From assembly GCF_046630445.1 (NCBI RefSeq), contig NC_092334.1, positions 187,184,501 through 187,248,500 on the forward strand: a stretch of DNA of 64,000 bases, in the 5' to 3' direction. A program made the translations under genes and the position numbers. Source of the DNA: Rutidosis leptorrhynchoides. Lineage: Eukaryota; Streptophyta; Magnoliopsida; Asterales; Asteraceae. Positions 27,352 through 38,443 of this stretch are shown in pieces (the stretch's first letter is position 1; every line of letters begins with the position of its first letter). The notes under the pieces were generated by a model that was not told where the DNA came from, did no database searches, and saw only the letters and a list, made by a program, of their open reading frames with translations.

Positions 27352-30201
27352 TTAGGTAGGCGTAGTAGTCGTTGTTTCTTCCTCGGAATCTGACGTTTCC
27401 GGGACCGGGAATAGATGAGGGTGTTTCTTTCGCATTTGATCTTCTCTTTCCCAAGTAAACTCGGGTCCCCTTTTGGCGTTCCATCGGACCTTAACAATCG
27501 GGATCCGGCTTTGTTTTAATTCCTTCTCGACGTAGTCCACAATTTCAACCGGTTCCTCCACAAAATGGAGTTTGTCATTAATAGTAAGTTCCTCAAGAGG
27601 GACGACGATATCGGGCTCGGCGAGACACTTCTTCAAGTTAGATACATGAAAAGTAGGATGGACGGAGCTTAGTTGAGGCGGAAGGTTTAAACGATAAGCA
27701 ACGGTTCCGATACGCTCTAAGATTTCGAAAGGACCAACGTACCGCGGATTTAGTTTCCCACGTTTCCCAAAACGGATGACACCTTTCCAAGGTGCGACTT
27801 TTAACATGACGCGGTCACCGACTTGAAATTCGAGGTCCTTGCGTCTTTTGTCGGTATAGCATTTTTGACGACTCCGGGCCGTCCGAAGCCTATCTCGGAT
27901 TTGAAGAATCTTTTCGGTTGTTTCGTGAATGAGTTCGAGCCAGGAAATTTGCACGTCACCCACTTCAGCCCAACAAAGAGGAGAGCGACATTTTCGACCA
28001 TATAACGCTTCAAAAGGTGCGGCCTTAATACTCGCGTGATAACTATTATTGTAAGAGAATTCGGCGAGAGGTAAGTGATTGTCCCAAGCTTTTCCAAAAT
28101 CAACAACGCAGGCTCGTAACATATCCTCTAAGGTTTGTATTGTACGTTCACTTTGCCCATCGGTTTGGGGATGATATGCGGTGCTCATGTCCAAACGCAT
28201 TCCCAACGCTTCTTGTAACGTACTCCAAAATCTAGAAACGAAACGACCATCTCGGTCGAAGATAATCGATAACGGTACTCCGTGTCGGGCTACAATCTCT
28301 TTAATGTAAAGTCGTGCAAGTTTCTCCATTTTGTCGGTTTCTTTCATGGCGAGAAAGTGCGCGGATTTGGTGAGACGGTCAACAATGACCCAAATTGTAT
28401 CATAACCGCCCGACGTTTTCGGTAGTTTGGTGATAAAATCCATCGTGATCCTTTCCCACTTCCATTGCGGGATCTCGGGTTGTTGAAGTAACCCGGATGG
28501 TCTTTGGTGTTCGGCTTTGACTTTAGCGCAAGTCAAACAATTGGCGACGTATCTAGCAACCTCCTTTTTGATGTTCGGCCACCAATATTGTTCTTTAAGG
28601 TCATGGTACATCTTATTGGCGCCGGGATGAATTGAGTATCGCGATTTGTGGGCTTCGTCTAGGATGAGGTTTCGTAGATCGCCATATCTAGGCACCCAAA
28701 TTTTTCCGGCGTAATATCGAAGTCCGGTCTCCTTAACTTCGAATCGGGAGACGAGAATGTTTAAAAGTTCGCGTGCGATGTTGTTGTCCTTAAGAGCTTC
28801 ATCTTGGGCTACCCGAATTTGGCTATTAAGGTTGGAGTGGATGGTGATATTCAAAGCTCGGACACGAAGAGGCACCGCTCTTTCCTTTCGACTTAAGGCA
28901 TCGGCCACTACATTTGCCTTCCCGGGGTGGTAACGAAGCTCGCAATTATAATCGTTCAAGGTCTCAATCCACCTTCGTTGTCTCATGTTTAGTTGCTTTT
29001 GATCGAAGATATGTTGGAGACTTTTGTGATCGGTAAAGATAGTACTCTTGGTACCAAGAAGATGATGTCTCCATAACTTAAGTGCAAAGATGACGGCACC
29101 GAGTTCAAGATCATGTGTCGTGTAGTTTCGTTCGTGGACTTTGAGTTGTCGAGAGGCATAAGCAATGACTTTCTTTCGTTGCATTAATACGCATCCATAA
29201 CCGTTTTTCGAGGCATCACAATATACAACAAAATCATCATTGCCTTCGGGAAGTGACAAGATAGGAGCGGTGGTTAGCTTAGTTTTCAAGATTTGAAAAG
29301 CGGTTTCTTGTTCGGATGTCCAAACGAATTTTCGTTCCTTGTGAGTTAACGCGGTTAACGGACGAGCGATTAGGGAGAAATCCTTGATGAATTTACGATA
29401 GTATCCGGCGAGACCCAAGAATTGACGAATTTGAGTAGGAGTAGTAGGAGTCTCCCATTTACTAATGGCTTCGATTTTTGCGGGATCGACTTTAATGCCT
29501 TGATCACTTACAACATGACCAAGAAATTGAACTTCCTTTAACCAAAATTCACACTTGGAGAACTTGGAATATAGTTGCTCTTTTCTCAAGAGCTCGAGCA
29601 CGAGTCGGAGATGTTCTTTGTGTTCCTCTTCGTTTTTAGAATAGATCAAAATATCATCGATGAACACGATAACGAATTTGTCGAGGTAAGGTTTGCACAC
29701 GCGGTTCATGAGATCCATGAACACCGCCGGTGCGTTAGTGAGACCAAAAGGCATGACAAGGAACTCATAACTACCATAACGAGTCCGGAAGGCGGTTTTG
29801 GAGACATCTTCCCCTTTAACCCTTAGTTGATGATAACCCGAACGGAGATCGATTTTTGAGTATACACGAGAACCTTGTAGTTGATCAAAAAGGTCATCAA
29901 TGCGAGGAAGAGGATATAGGTTCTTAACCATCAATTTGTTTAGTTCACGATAATCAATGCACATTCGTAGGGATCCGTCTTTCTTCTTGACGAACAAAAT
30001 CGGAGCGCCCCATGGTGAATGGCTAGGTTGAATGAAACCACGGTCAAGTAACTCTTGGATTTGACTTTTTAATTCTTGTAATTCGGATGGAGCGAGTCTA
30101 TACGGTGCACGCGCTACGGGTGCGGCTCCTGGAATAAGATCGATTTGAGATTCAACCGGTCGATGAGGTGCAAGACCCGGTAATTCGTCGGGAAATACAT
30201 C
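27352..30201 (-). CDS. Element C pol: reverse transcriptase, RNase H, integrase, chromodomain-like tail
   Basis: One uninterrupted frame of about 950 codons. It starts in the protease-RT linker (VFPDELPGL), passes through [16 protein letters not shown] and the [12 protein letters not shown] catalytic block of reverse transcriptase, then RNase H ([15 protein letters not shown]), the integrase zinc region ([19 protein letters not shown]), the integrase core ([26 protein letters not shown]), [11 protein letters not shown], and a tail with [13 protein letters not shown]. The stop is 36 bases from the LTR. It has no start of its own; in the family gag and pol form one polyprotein cut by the protease. 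A one-base loss at about 30201 puts it out of frame with gag-protease. Confidence 0.93.
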   Translation of the reverse strand, partial: DVFPDELPGLAPHRPVESQIDLIPGAAPVARAPYRLAPSELQELKSQIQELLDRGFIQPSHSPWGAPILFVKKKDGSLRMCIDYRELNKLMVKNLYPLPRIDDLFDQLQGSRVYSKIDLRSGYHQLRVKGEDVSKTAFRTRYGSYEFLVMPFGLTNAPAVFMDLMNRVCKPYLDKFVIVFIDDILIYSKNEEEHKEHLRLVLELLRKEQLYSKFSKCEFWLKEVQFLGHVVSDQGIKVDPAKIEAISKWETPTTPTQIRQFLGLAGYYRKFIKDFSLIARPLTALTHKERKFVWTSEQETAFQILKTKLTTAPILSLPEGNDDFVVYCDASKNGYGCVLMQRKKVIAYASRQLKVHERNYTTHDLELGAVIFALKLWRHHLLGTKSTIFTDHKSLQHIFDQKQLNMRQRRWIETLNDYNCELRYHPGKANVVADALSRKERAVPLRVRALNITIHSNLNSQIRVAQDEALKDNNIARELLNILVSRFEVKETGLRYYAGKIWVPRYGDLRNLILDEAHKSRYSIHPGANKMYHDLKEQYWWPNIKKEVARYVANCLTCAKVKAEHQRPSGLLQQPEIPQWKWERITMDFITKLPKTSGGYDTIWVIVDRLTKSAHFLAMKETDKMEKLARLYIKEIVARHGVPLSIIFDRDGRFVSRFWSTLQEALGMRLDMSTAYHPQTDGQSERTIQTLEDMLRACVVDFGKAWDNHLPLAEFSYNNSYHASIKAAPFEALYGRKCRSPLCWAEVGDVQISWLELIHETTEKILQIRDRLRTARSRQKCYTDKRRKDLEFQVGDRVMLKVAPWKGVIRFGKRGKLNPRYVGPFEILERIGTVAYRLNLPPQLSSVHPTFHVSNLKKCLAEPDIVVPLEELTINDKLHFVEEPVEIVDYVEKELKQSRIPIVKVRWNAKRGPEFTWEREDQMRKKHPHLFPVPETSDSEEETTTTTPT

Positions 30202-31817
30202 GGAAAATCACTAACAATTGGCACATCTTCGATGCGCTTTTCGTCGGCCTCGACTTTCTTAACGTGAGCAAGAATCGCGAAACAACCCTTGTGAAGTAGC
30301 TTTCGAACTTTAAGGCACGAAACGAGATTGAGTCCGGTGCAATTTTTGTCGCCATAGACAATCAATGGTTCACCATTCTCGATAGGAATTCGGATTGCGT
30401 GAAGATCGCAAAGAATGTGAGATTTATTTTTGACCATCCAATTCATACCGATTATTACATCAAAACTCCCTAATTCCATGGGTATCAAGTCAATTTCAAA
30501 TTCCTTACCCAAAATGTTCAAAGTACACCCCCGGTAATATGTGTCGGCACTTAAGAGTTTTCCGTCGGCCACTTCGATGGAATAAGTAGTATCTAAAGGG
30601 TGTGGTGGAGTGCAAAGGGTAGGAGCCAAAGTCTTAGACACAAAACATTTATCGACACCCGAATCGAATAAGCAAGTAACATAAGAGTTGTTGAGAAGAA
30701 ACGTACCCGTGACTAGTTCATTGTCATCTCGGGCTTCCTCGGTGTTGATGTTAAAGGCTCGGCCTCGGTTGTTGGGGTTGGCTTTCTTTTTCGGGCATTC
30801 GTTCTTATAATGGCCCGTTTGGCCACATTCGTAACAAGTGACCGTTTTTGGAGGATTGGGCCCCTTTCGAGTAACGGGGGCGGCGCTTGTGCAATTGTTG
30901 GCCCTATGACCAACACCTTGGCAACGGTGACAAACTAGCTTGTTACATTCGCCGTGATGATGCTTGTGGCATTTGTTGCAAAAAGATAAGTTTCCGACAT
31001 AACCCTTCTTGCCGTCGTTGTTGAAAGGCTTTTTGGTGAAGGTGTTGTTGTAGTTGGTTGATGGAGTGGCTTCCCATTTCCTTTTGTTGCCACCCGACTT
31101 GTCCTCGGCCTTAGGAGCCGGCACTACGATTTCGTCAACCGTTTCGATTAATTGACGGGCCATGTTCATAGCGGCTTGACGAGTAGCGGGTTTGGATGAC
31201 ATCACCCCTTGTTTGATGCTTTTTGGAAGACCGAGCATGTAGAGCTCAATCCTTTGAGATTCGGGGTTAACAAGATTAGGACACATCAAGGATAGTTCGG
31301 CGAAGCGTTGATTATAAGCTTTAAGATCGTTTCCGACCGCTTTCAAAGCTCTTAGTTCTTCCTCAAGCTTTCGGGTTTCTTCGCGCGGAAAATATTCAAC
31401 AATCATCTTTTCCCTTAGATCGGCCCAAGAGAGGGCATGAGCTTCATCGGTACCCACCGATTGAACATAGGTGTTCCACCATGTTAGAGCAATTCCGGAG
31501 AAAGTATGGGTGGAGTATTTGACCTTGTCTTGATCCCGACAACCGCTTATGCTAAAGACGGCCTCGGTTTGTTCAAACCAACGAGTAAGCACAACCGGTC
31601 CCCCGGTTCCATCATAAGTGTGAGGTTTGCACCCCATGAAAGCTTTGTAGGAGCACCCTTCGCTAGAGTTACCGGCTCCTTGGTTATTGTTGTTGTGGTT
31701 GGTGTTATTGTTGTTGTTAGACGAGTGACCGGCCATGGCCGCATCCACGGCGGTGGCTATCATGCGTTGTAAGGCTTGTTCGGGAGTTTCATTGCGTCGT
31801 ACACGGCGAGGAGCCAT
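30202..31817 (-). CDS. Element C gag and protease
   Basis: It starts at an ATG at 31815-31817 ([17 protein letters not shown]) after the leader. A gag core with [12 protein letters not shown] and [12 protein letters not shown] is followed by two zinc knuckles, [14 protein letters not shown] and [14 protein letters not shown], which bind RNA during packaging. The protease has its active-site region [13 protein letters not shown], where many relatives have DSGA, and [10 protein letters not shown] further on. A one-base deletion near 30201 changes frame; the frame then runs on uselessly to a stop at 30114. Apart from this the protein looks complete. Confidence 0.9.
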
Positions 31818-32242
31818 TGTTCCTTCAAAACAAAAGAATACCGTTGGTTAGTATTCTAAATAATACTAACCGTGATATGGGATAAAGATAGAGAGAAAAT
31901 TATCCTTGACCTGCCTTAAATTCTTTATGTCATAATGTCGGTATGTTCATATGAGTCACCGTAATATAAATTTCCGGGAATTATATTACCCTAATTCATA
32001 TGTGCAATCGACATTACATCATATAGTCAAGGTGGCGTGTCAATTAAATTATATAACGCAAGATTTAGATAGAATAAGAGTAGATATGAGTAGAAGAGTC
32101 AGAGTATAAATGCACAATTTGTCAGGTAATTCCTATGTCAAGTCTATATGCCGGTTGTAGTCTAGACTCACCAATGTACCCTATGACTCGGGGTTGACAC
32201 CAATGAACTCTAAATCCCTACAACCAAAGCTCTGATACCACT
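31818..32242 (-). promoter_or_regulatory. Leader and primer-binding site of element C
   Basis: The 5' leader between LTR and gag. The primer-binding site TGGTATCAGAGC (element sense) is at 32229-32240, two bases from the LTR, again of tRNA-Met type. The leader has the text GTGAGTCTAGACTACAACCGG-like seen from the other strand near 32150, comparable with the leader of B and the LARD. Confidence 0.75.
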
Positions 32243-34451
32243 TGTAGCGACCCCGACAAATCGTCAAATGATGGTGTCATCTACGTATGGTCCCATTACA
32301 TGGTCGTAAGTCTTTATAACAAAGTTTGACCGAAAAGTATGTCGCATTCATTTCATAAATAAGGGTGTTTCAAAGTTTACAAAAGTAGTTTCCATAACAA
32401 GTACATAACAATGTTTAAAGTTTGTATGAAACACGTGCGACACGATTAAAAGTAGTCAAAAAGACGCTCCACGTATGCAAGTATACTCGACATCCAATGC
32501 AAGTATCAAAAAGTATGAGCGGAAGCATATATCACCTAAGTTCAAGGACCTGAGAAAAACATAGAGAATCTGTCAACGAAAACATTGGTGAAATCATAGG
32601 TTTAAATAAGTAAGTGAGTAAAAGTAAGTTGAACCACAAGATTTGCAACATCGATAAAGTCATAGTACATTCTAAAAGTTAATATTCACGAGCACTCAAT
32701 TATCAAGGCTTAACATTCCGTCCGTTGAACCCCGTAATAATAGTGTTAGAACATACACTGTTTTCCGAAAATATATTTCACCCGTAGATGGTAGCGAACC
32801 GTCCGAAGTGAGGGTTTGTCAAACCCATATGGCCATATAACATAAGTTCTCGCTTACACCATCTGATGTAACTAATGATAATCGAATTGAGGATTTGTGT
32901 TCAAACTCGTATGTAGAATGTTTGTTTTCCCTGTACTTGTGTTCACGTAGTTTAAAACAACGTTTATGTTTTCTCATATCAAAAGTAAGTTCAAAAAGAG
33001 TAAAAGTGGGACTATGATCTCACCTTGTATGCACGAACCAAAAAGTACTTCGACAAGTAACGTGTGCAAAGAACAATGCTAGTCTTGACCTAAACAAATA
33101 GGTTGTATCAATAACGATGGTCACGAAGGGTCAAAGATGTTCAATTAGTCCTATGGCTCGTTACGACTCGATTATATTAACATGTGAATCAACTAGTCAA
33201 GTTTCATGAAAGTTACAAGTAAATAATCATGCTAGAAAGGTTGCATAAGTATTTGGTTAAGTTTGACAAAAAGTCAAACTTGGTCGGGTCAAAGTCAACG
33301 GAAAAGTCAACATGTTCGGGTCGGGTCTCGGACAAATTTTCTATGCTAGTTATTCATATATAAGCATGTTAAAACAAGTTGCAAGTGAATTGGAGGTCTA
33401 GAACATGCCAAACATTTTTCGTCAAAAGGTCAAGCAAACAGCCAGTTTTAGGCAAACGGGACGGCGTCCCAAATGGCTAGACGGCGTCCCAAAATGAAGG
33501 GTGGGACGGCGTCCTGATATCCTAGACGGCTTCCAGGTTCAAAAGGTGGGACGGCGTCCCCAGTATCTGGACGGCGTCCTGATCGGTTTCCAGGCCCTGT
33601 TTGCTGTATTTCCTAAGTGCACGAACCAAAACACAAACCAACACATTTCATGACCCGCAAACAATCAAGATATGTATCTTATATCATCGGAAAGGTAATT
33701 AAGCATACAACACAACCTAACACTTGCAACTAACATTCCATGTCATTCAAATCATTAAAAGTCCATTTTAAGTTCATGAAACCTTAACCTAAATTCACCA
33801 AATTTAATAATCAAGTTTAGGAGGTTTCATTAATCAAACTATACATCATAATGAAGCTAGTAACACTAGAAACACAATTAAAACATGAACTCTTAGCATC
33901 AAACAACATATGAACACTCAAATTTCAAGATTAAGCAAGTCATCTTTCAATATGAACTAGTTACATCAAAATATCAAAAACGAGCATACAAATCACATAA
34001 ACAAACTAGACTCGAGCCATAGACACTAATTAACAACCTTATAACTTAAAAATCTCAAGAACACAAGAATTAGTGATTTTAGAAAGTTACCCAAAATTGA
34101 TGAAATCGGTATGGAAACGAAGAGGAGATCACGAGGAGTTCAAATATGCAATTTGTTTTGATCGAATCCTTCTTGAACGAATTTGGATGATGATTGAAGG
34201 TTTGAGGGTTTTGAGAGAAAAGGTGAAGTAGTAAAATGAAAGAGATGAATGAATGGATGAGAATAAGGGTTGACTCTTTGACCTAGTCAAATGTTTCAAC
34301 CTTTGGCAAGTTTGGTCCCTCAACTTTAAACCGGGTGCGGGAATTACCTAAACGAGATAATTCAACGCATATTAACGGGATGTGTTATAAACATATAACG
34401 GAACTTAAATAGTTAAACGGAAAAGTAAACGGAAAAAGGCGGGATGTTACA
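32243..34451 (-). repeat. 5' LTR of element C
   Basis: 2209 bp, nearly identical to 25108-27316. Carries the W-box cluster (about 33263-33310) and the GC-rich near-palindrome cluster (33460-33584). Confidence 0.93.
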
Positions 34452-36457
34452 CGATACACAACCTGAATGTACCATCTTTCTTCTTGACAAACAAAACAGG
34501 ATCTCCCTACGGTGATGTGCTTGGTCGAATGAAACCACGCTCTAAAAGTTCTTGTAATTGGCTTTGCAGTTCTTTCATCTCGCTGGGTGCGAGTCTGTAA
34601 GGAGCACAAGCTATTGGTGCAGCTCCTGATACAAGATCTATTTGAAATTCAACGGATCGATGTGGGGGTAATCCCGGTAATTCTTTCGGAAATAGATCGG
34701 GAAATTCTTTTGCGACGGAAACATCATTGATGCTCTTTTCTTCAGTTTGTACTTTCTCGACGTGTGCTAGAACAGCATAGCAACCTTTTCTTATTAGTTT
34801 TTGTGCCTTCAAATTACTAATAAGATGTAGCTTCGTGTTGCCCTTTTCTCCGTACACCATTAAGGGTTTTCCTTTTTCTCGTATAATGCGAATTGCATTT
34901 TTGTAACAAACGATCTCTGCTTTCACTTCTTTCAACCAGTCCATACCGATTATCACATCAAAACTCCCTAACTCTACTGGTATCAAATCAATCTTAAATG
35001 TTTCGCTAACCAGTTTAATTTCTCGATTCCGACATATATTATCTGCTGAAATTAATTTACCATTTGCTAATTCGAGTAAAAATTTACTATCCAAAGGCGT
35101 CAATGGACAACTTAATTTAGCACAAAAATCTCTACTCATATAGCTTCTATCCGCACCCGAATCAAATAAAACGTAAGCAGATTTATTGTCAATAAGAAAC
35201 GTACCCGTAACAAACTCCGGGTCATCCTGTGCCTCTACCGCATTAATATTGAAAACTCTTCCGCGGCCTTGTCCATTCGTGTTCTCCTGGTTCGGACAAT
35301 TTCTAATAATGTGGCCCGGTTTTCCACATTTATAACAAACTACATTGGCATAACTTGCTCCGACACTACTTGCTCCGCCATTACTCGTTTCGACACCATT
35401 TGTTCCTTTCGTTCTATTAACCCCTGGTCCGTAGACCTCACACTTCGCCGCGCTATGACCATTTCTTTTACACTTGTTGCAAAATTTGGTGCAGAACCCC
35501 GAGTGATACTTTTCACACCTTTGGCATAGCTGCTTCTGATTGTTGTTGTTGTTGCGGTTATTATTGTTGTTGGGATGATTGTTGTAGTTGCTGTTGTTGT
35601 TGTTGTTGTTGTTGTTGTTGGGCCGTTTGTTGTAGTTGCGATTGATGTTGCAATTGTTGGGATAATTGTTGCGATTATTGTTGTAATTGCTGTTGTTGTT
35701 GTATTGGTGATTCTTATCACCGTTTTCCTCCCACTTTCTTTTGACTTGCTTCACATTGGCCTCTTCAGCAGTCTGTTCTTTAATTCTTTCTTCAATCTGG
35801 TTCACTAGTTTGTGAGCCATTCTACATGCCTGTTGTATGGAGGCGGGCTCGTGTGAACTTATATCTTCTTGGATTCTTTCCGGTAATCCTTTCACAAACG
35901 CGTCGATCTTCTCTTCCTCATCTTCGAATGCTCCCGGACATAATAGGCACAATTCTGTGAATCGTCTTTCGTACGTGGTAATATCAAATCCTTGGGTTCG
36001 TAACCCTCTAAGTTCTGTCTTGAGCTTATTGACCTCGGTTCTGGGACGGTACTTCTCGTTCATCAAGTGCTTGAATGCTGACCACGGTAGTGCGTACGCA
36101 TCGTCTTGTCCCACTTGCTCTAGATAGGTATTCCACCATGTTAACGCAGAACCTGTGAAGGTATGCGTAGCGTACTTCACTTTGTCCTCTTCAGTACACT
36201 TACTTATGGTAAACACCGATTCGACCTTCTCGGTCCACCGTTTCAATCCGATCGGTCCTTCGGTTCCATCAAATTCCAAAGGTTTGCAGGCAGGCAGTGA
36301 ATTCTTTGTAGGTGCATCCTACACGATTTCCTGTACTGCTAGATCCAAGGTTATTGTTGGTATGTAGCGCAGCCTGTACTGCGGATATGTTTGAAGCTAG
36401 AAAAGTACGGAATTCCTCTTCATTCATATTCACGGTGTGTCGAGTAGTCGGTGCCAT
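34452..36457 (-). pseudogene. Gypsy B gag, protease and start of reverse transcriptase
   Basis: The likely start is the ATG at 36455-36457 (MAPTTRHTVNMNEEEFRTFL). A frame shift near 36285 leads into the gag core (GPIGLKRWTEKVESVF, LTWWNTYLEQVG), an Asn-rich linker of about 55 residues encoded by near-AAC/AAT repeats (about 35540-35715), zinc knuckles CNKCKRNGHSAAKC and CYKCGKPGHIIRNC, and a protease with VLFDSGADRSYMS. A TAG stop at 34507 falls in the TSPWG motif, replacing tryptophan. Reverse transcriptase then begins (KKDGTFRLCI) and is interrupted at the C insertion. Confidence 0.88.
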
Positions 36458-36798
36458 TTCCTTCAAAATAGTCAAATGGAACAAGTTAATCATACAGAAT
36501 ATTAAGAGTAGTTAATAGTATTTCGTAGCATAATATGAACTCATTTATAAAAGCTTTTTCTTCATATTAGCGTTTTATAAGTTTAAATTCGGGTAGTACC
36601 TACCCGTTAAGTTCATACTTAGTAGCTAATATACAATTCAACTACTACAATTCTATATAAAAAACTGATTATAATAATATTGCGCGTTCAAACTTTTACA
36701 CAATATTTTACAAACTTACAATACCGCTTATTTTACATATAGCATGAAATATAGCACACAATAAATTTGATACAAGATGGTTGTGAACATAATTCTAG
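36458..36798 (-). promoter_or_regulatory. Internal polypurine-like motif and gag leader of B
   Basis: Between the F-box-like frame and gag. At 36596-36610 the 15-mer TTAACGGGTAGGTAC (element sense) is identical to the 3' polypurine tract at 22492-22506. The rest is AT-rich and shows no frame. I infer either a central polypurine tract or the scar of a recombination that brought extra sequence in front of gag. Confidence 0.55.
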
Positions 36799-37482
36799 CT
36801 AGTACACAAGTCGTTCAGCAAAGGCAATAAAGACACGTAATTCATACGTCCAGAAACAAGTCATGCATTCTGGTTTTACTAGGATTACTTCCCATCCTTG
36901 GTCTTGTGGAACATAACCGTTATGGCCGTTGATAAGACAGCGTGTTGTAACGTCGTCAAAGGGACGAGGGTTACGTAATGTCCAACAGTCCCGTAACAAT
37001 CTAAAAACCTCATTTCTTACCCTAATTACCGACTCCGTCACTTGTGGGAACGTTTTGTTTAATAGTTGTAGCCCGATGTTCTTGTTCTCACTTTGGTGAG
37101 AAGCGAACATTACTAATCCGTAAGCATAACATGCTTCTTTATGTTGCATGTTAGCCGCTTTTTCTAAATCACGAAGTCCAATATTCGGATATATTGAGTC
37201 AAAATAATTTCTTAACCCATTGCGTAAAATAACATTTGGGTTCCCCGCAATATATGCGTCAAAGTAAACACATCGTAACTTATGGATTTCCCAATGTGAT
37301 ATCCCCCATCTTTCGAATGAAAGCCTTTTATAAACCAAGGCATTCTTGGAACGTTCTTCGAATGTCTTACAAACTGATCTCGCCTTAAATAGTTGTGCCG
37401 AAGAATTCTGACCGACTCTAGACAAGATTTCATCAATCATGTCTCCGGGTAGGTCTCTTAAAATATTTGGTTGTCTATCCAT
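36799..37482 (-). CDS. F-box-like protein carried by gypsy element B
   Basis: An intact 227-codon frame from ATG 37482. Residues about 6-50 (LRDLPGDMIDEILSRVG, then KARSVCKTFEE) look like an F-box, the motif that binds SKP1 in SCF ubiquitin ligases. Residues about 75-150 (NPNVILRNGLRNYF, LEKAANMQHKEACYAYGLV) resemble the helical region after the F-box in plant F-box proteins of the At2g35280 kind. The C-terminus is Cys/Trp-containing. It lies inside the LTR pair on the same strand as gag-pol, about 340 bases upstream of gag, so it is cargo of the element. No intron is evident, which would fit capture from a processed transcript. Expression would depend on the LTR promoter. The family call is from pattern recall and not a search. 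Confidence 0.7.
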   Translation of the reverse strand: MDRQPNILRDLPGDMIDEILSRVGQNSSAQLFKARSVCKTFEERSKNALVYKRLSFERWGISHWEIHKLRCVYFDAYIAGNPNVILRNGLRNYFDSIYPNIGLRDLEKAANMQHKEACYAYGLVMFASHQSENKNIGLQLLNKTFPQVTESVIRVRNEVFRLLRDCWTLRNPRPFDDVTTRCLINGHNGYVPQDQGWEVILVKPECMTCFWTYELRVFIAFAERLVY

Positions 37483-37619
37483 TTTGTGTTTTTATACTGT
37501 AAAATAGACAAGAGTTAGATTCATAAAAAAAATACTTATTAATACAAGCAATTTTTACATATATCATAAAGCATAAGCACACTATATTACTTATATTACA
37601 CCACACAAATACAACTATC

Positions 37620-38234
37620 TTATTCCGACTCGCTTGTTTCTTCTTCTTCGATTTTGGTTCGTTTTGCCAAGTTTCTAGGGATATATGATGTTCCCATAAT
37701 ACGAGCTGTCGTTATCCACATTGGTTTAGAAAAACCTGGTGGTTTAGAGGTTCCTGGGTCATTGTTACAACTTAAGGACTTCGGGGGTTGACGATACATA
37801 TAAAGTTCATCGGGGTTGGAATTAGATTTCTCTATTTTTATGCCCTTTCCCTTATTATTTTCTTTTGCCTTTTTAAATTCAGTTGGGGTAATTTCTATAA
37901 CATCATCGGAATTCTCGTCGGAATCCGATTCATCGGAGAATTGGTAATCCTCCCAATATTTTGCTTCCTTGGCGGAAACACCATTGACCATAATTAACCT
38001 TGGTCGGTTGGTTGAGGATTTTCTTTTACTTAACCGTTTTATTATTTCCCCCACCGGTTCTATTTCTTCATCCGGTTCCGATTCTTCTTCCGGTTCCGAT
38101 TCTTCTTCCGGTTCCGACTCTTCTTCCGGTTCCTCTTCGGGAACTTGTGAATCAGTCCACGAATCATTCCAATTTACATTTGACTCTTCATTATTATTAG
38201 GTGAGTCAATGGGACTTGTTCTAGAGGTAGACAT
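37620..38234 (-). CDS. Acidic repeat protein of unknown function carried by gypsy element B
   Basis: An intact 204-codon frame, the first after the primer-binding site. Residues about 30-60 are a Glu/Pro/Ser run of SEPEEE-type repeats. A basic patch KRLSKRKSS follows, then a second acidic region (SDESDSDENSDDV), a Lys-rich segment (KKAKENNKGKGIK), and an acidic tail after KRTKIEEEE. It is mostly low-complexity and probably disordered; the basic patches could act as nuclear signals. The LARD has a decayed Ser/acidic-rich frame in the same place. I do not recognise a family. It could be an extra structural or regulatory protein of this retroelement group, like the extra frame upstream of gag known in Ogre/Tat elements. 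Confidence 0.65.
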   Translation of the reverse strand: MSTSRTSPIDSPNNNEESNVNWNDSWTDSQVPEEEPEEESEPEEESEPEEESEPDEEIEPVGEIIKRLSKRKSSTNRPRLIMVNGVSAKEAKYWEDYQFSDESDSDENSDDVIEITPTEFKKAKENNKGKGIKIEKSNSNPDELYMYRQPPKSLSCNNDPGTSKPPGFSKPMWITTARIMGTSYIPRNLAKRTKIEEEETSESE

Positions 38235-38443
38235 CTATCACATAATATCAAACGCGTTAAGAGATTAATATATCACATAATATTCACATGTTAAAAATAT
38301 ATAGTTTCCAACAAAATTTGTTAAGCAATCATTTTTCAAGTAAACACGGTCGAAGTCCAGACTCACTAATGCATCCTAACAAACTAGATAAGACACACTA
38401 ATGCAAAATTCTGGTTCTCTAAGACCAACGCTCTGATACCAAC
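38235..38443 (-). promoter_or_regulatory. Leader and primer-binding site of gypsy B
   Basis: The primer-binding site TGGTATCAGAGC (element sense) is at 38430-38441. The leader at 38344-38441 is closely similar to the LARD leader at about 12990-13094, including the string AGTCCAGACTCACTAATGCA on the plus strand. Confidence 0.8.

Larger units (their letters stand above)
25108..34451 (-). mobile_element. Ty3/gypsy retrotransposon C, young and nearly intact
   Basis: A 9344-bp element with two LTRs of exactly 2209 bp, a perfect 5-bp target duplication, a tRNA-Met type primer-binding site and a polypurine tract. Gag, protease, reverse transcriptase, RNase H, integrase and a chromodomain-like tail are all present in one direction with a single visible frameshift. 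It sits in the reverse transcriptase of element B, splitting the codons before [11 protein letters not shown] differences by eye number about 13-15, so it is the most recent insertion in the left nest. The closest relative in the window is the truncated LTR C' at 60798. Confidence 0.93.

Noticed and set aside
35340..35808. Thr/Ile-rich and Val-rich open frames across the Asn-rich part of gypsy B gag
   Set aside because: They are shifted-frame and antisense readings of the AAC/AAT repeats that encode the Asn-rich gag linker.
37969..38268. Ser/Gly/Asp repeat frame on the plus strand
   Set aside because: It is the antisense of the acidic SEPEEE repeat frame, which has the strand and position expected for element cargo.
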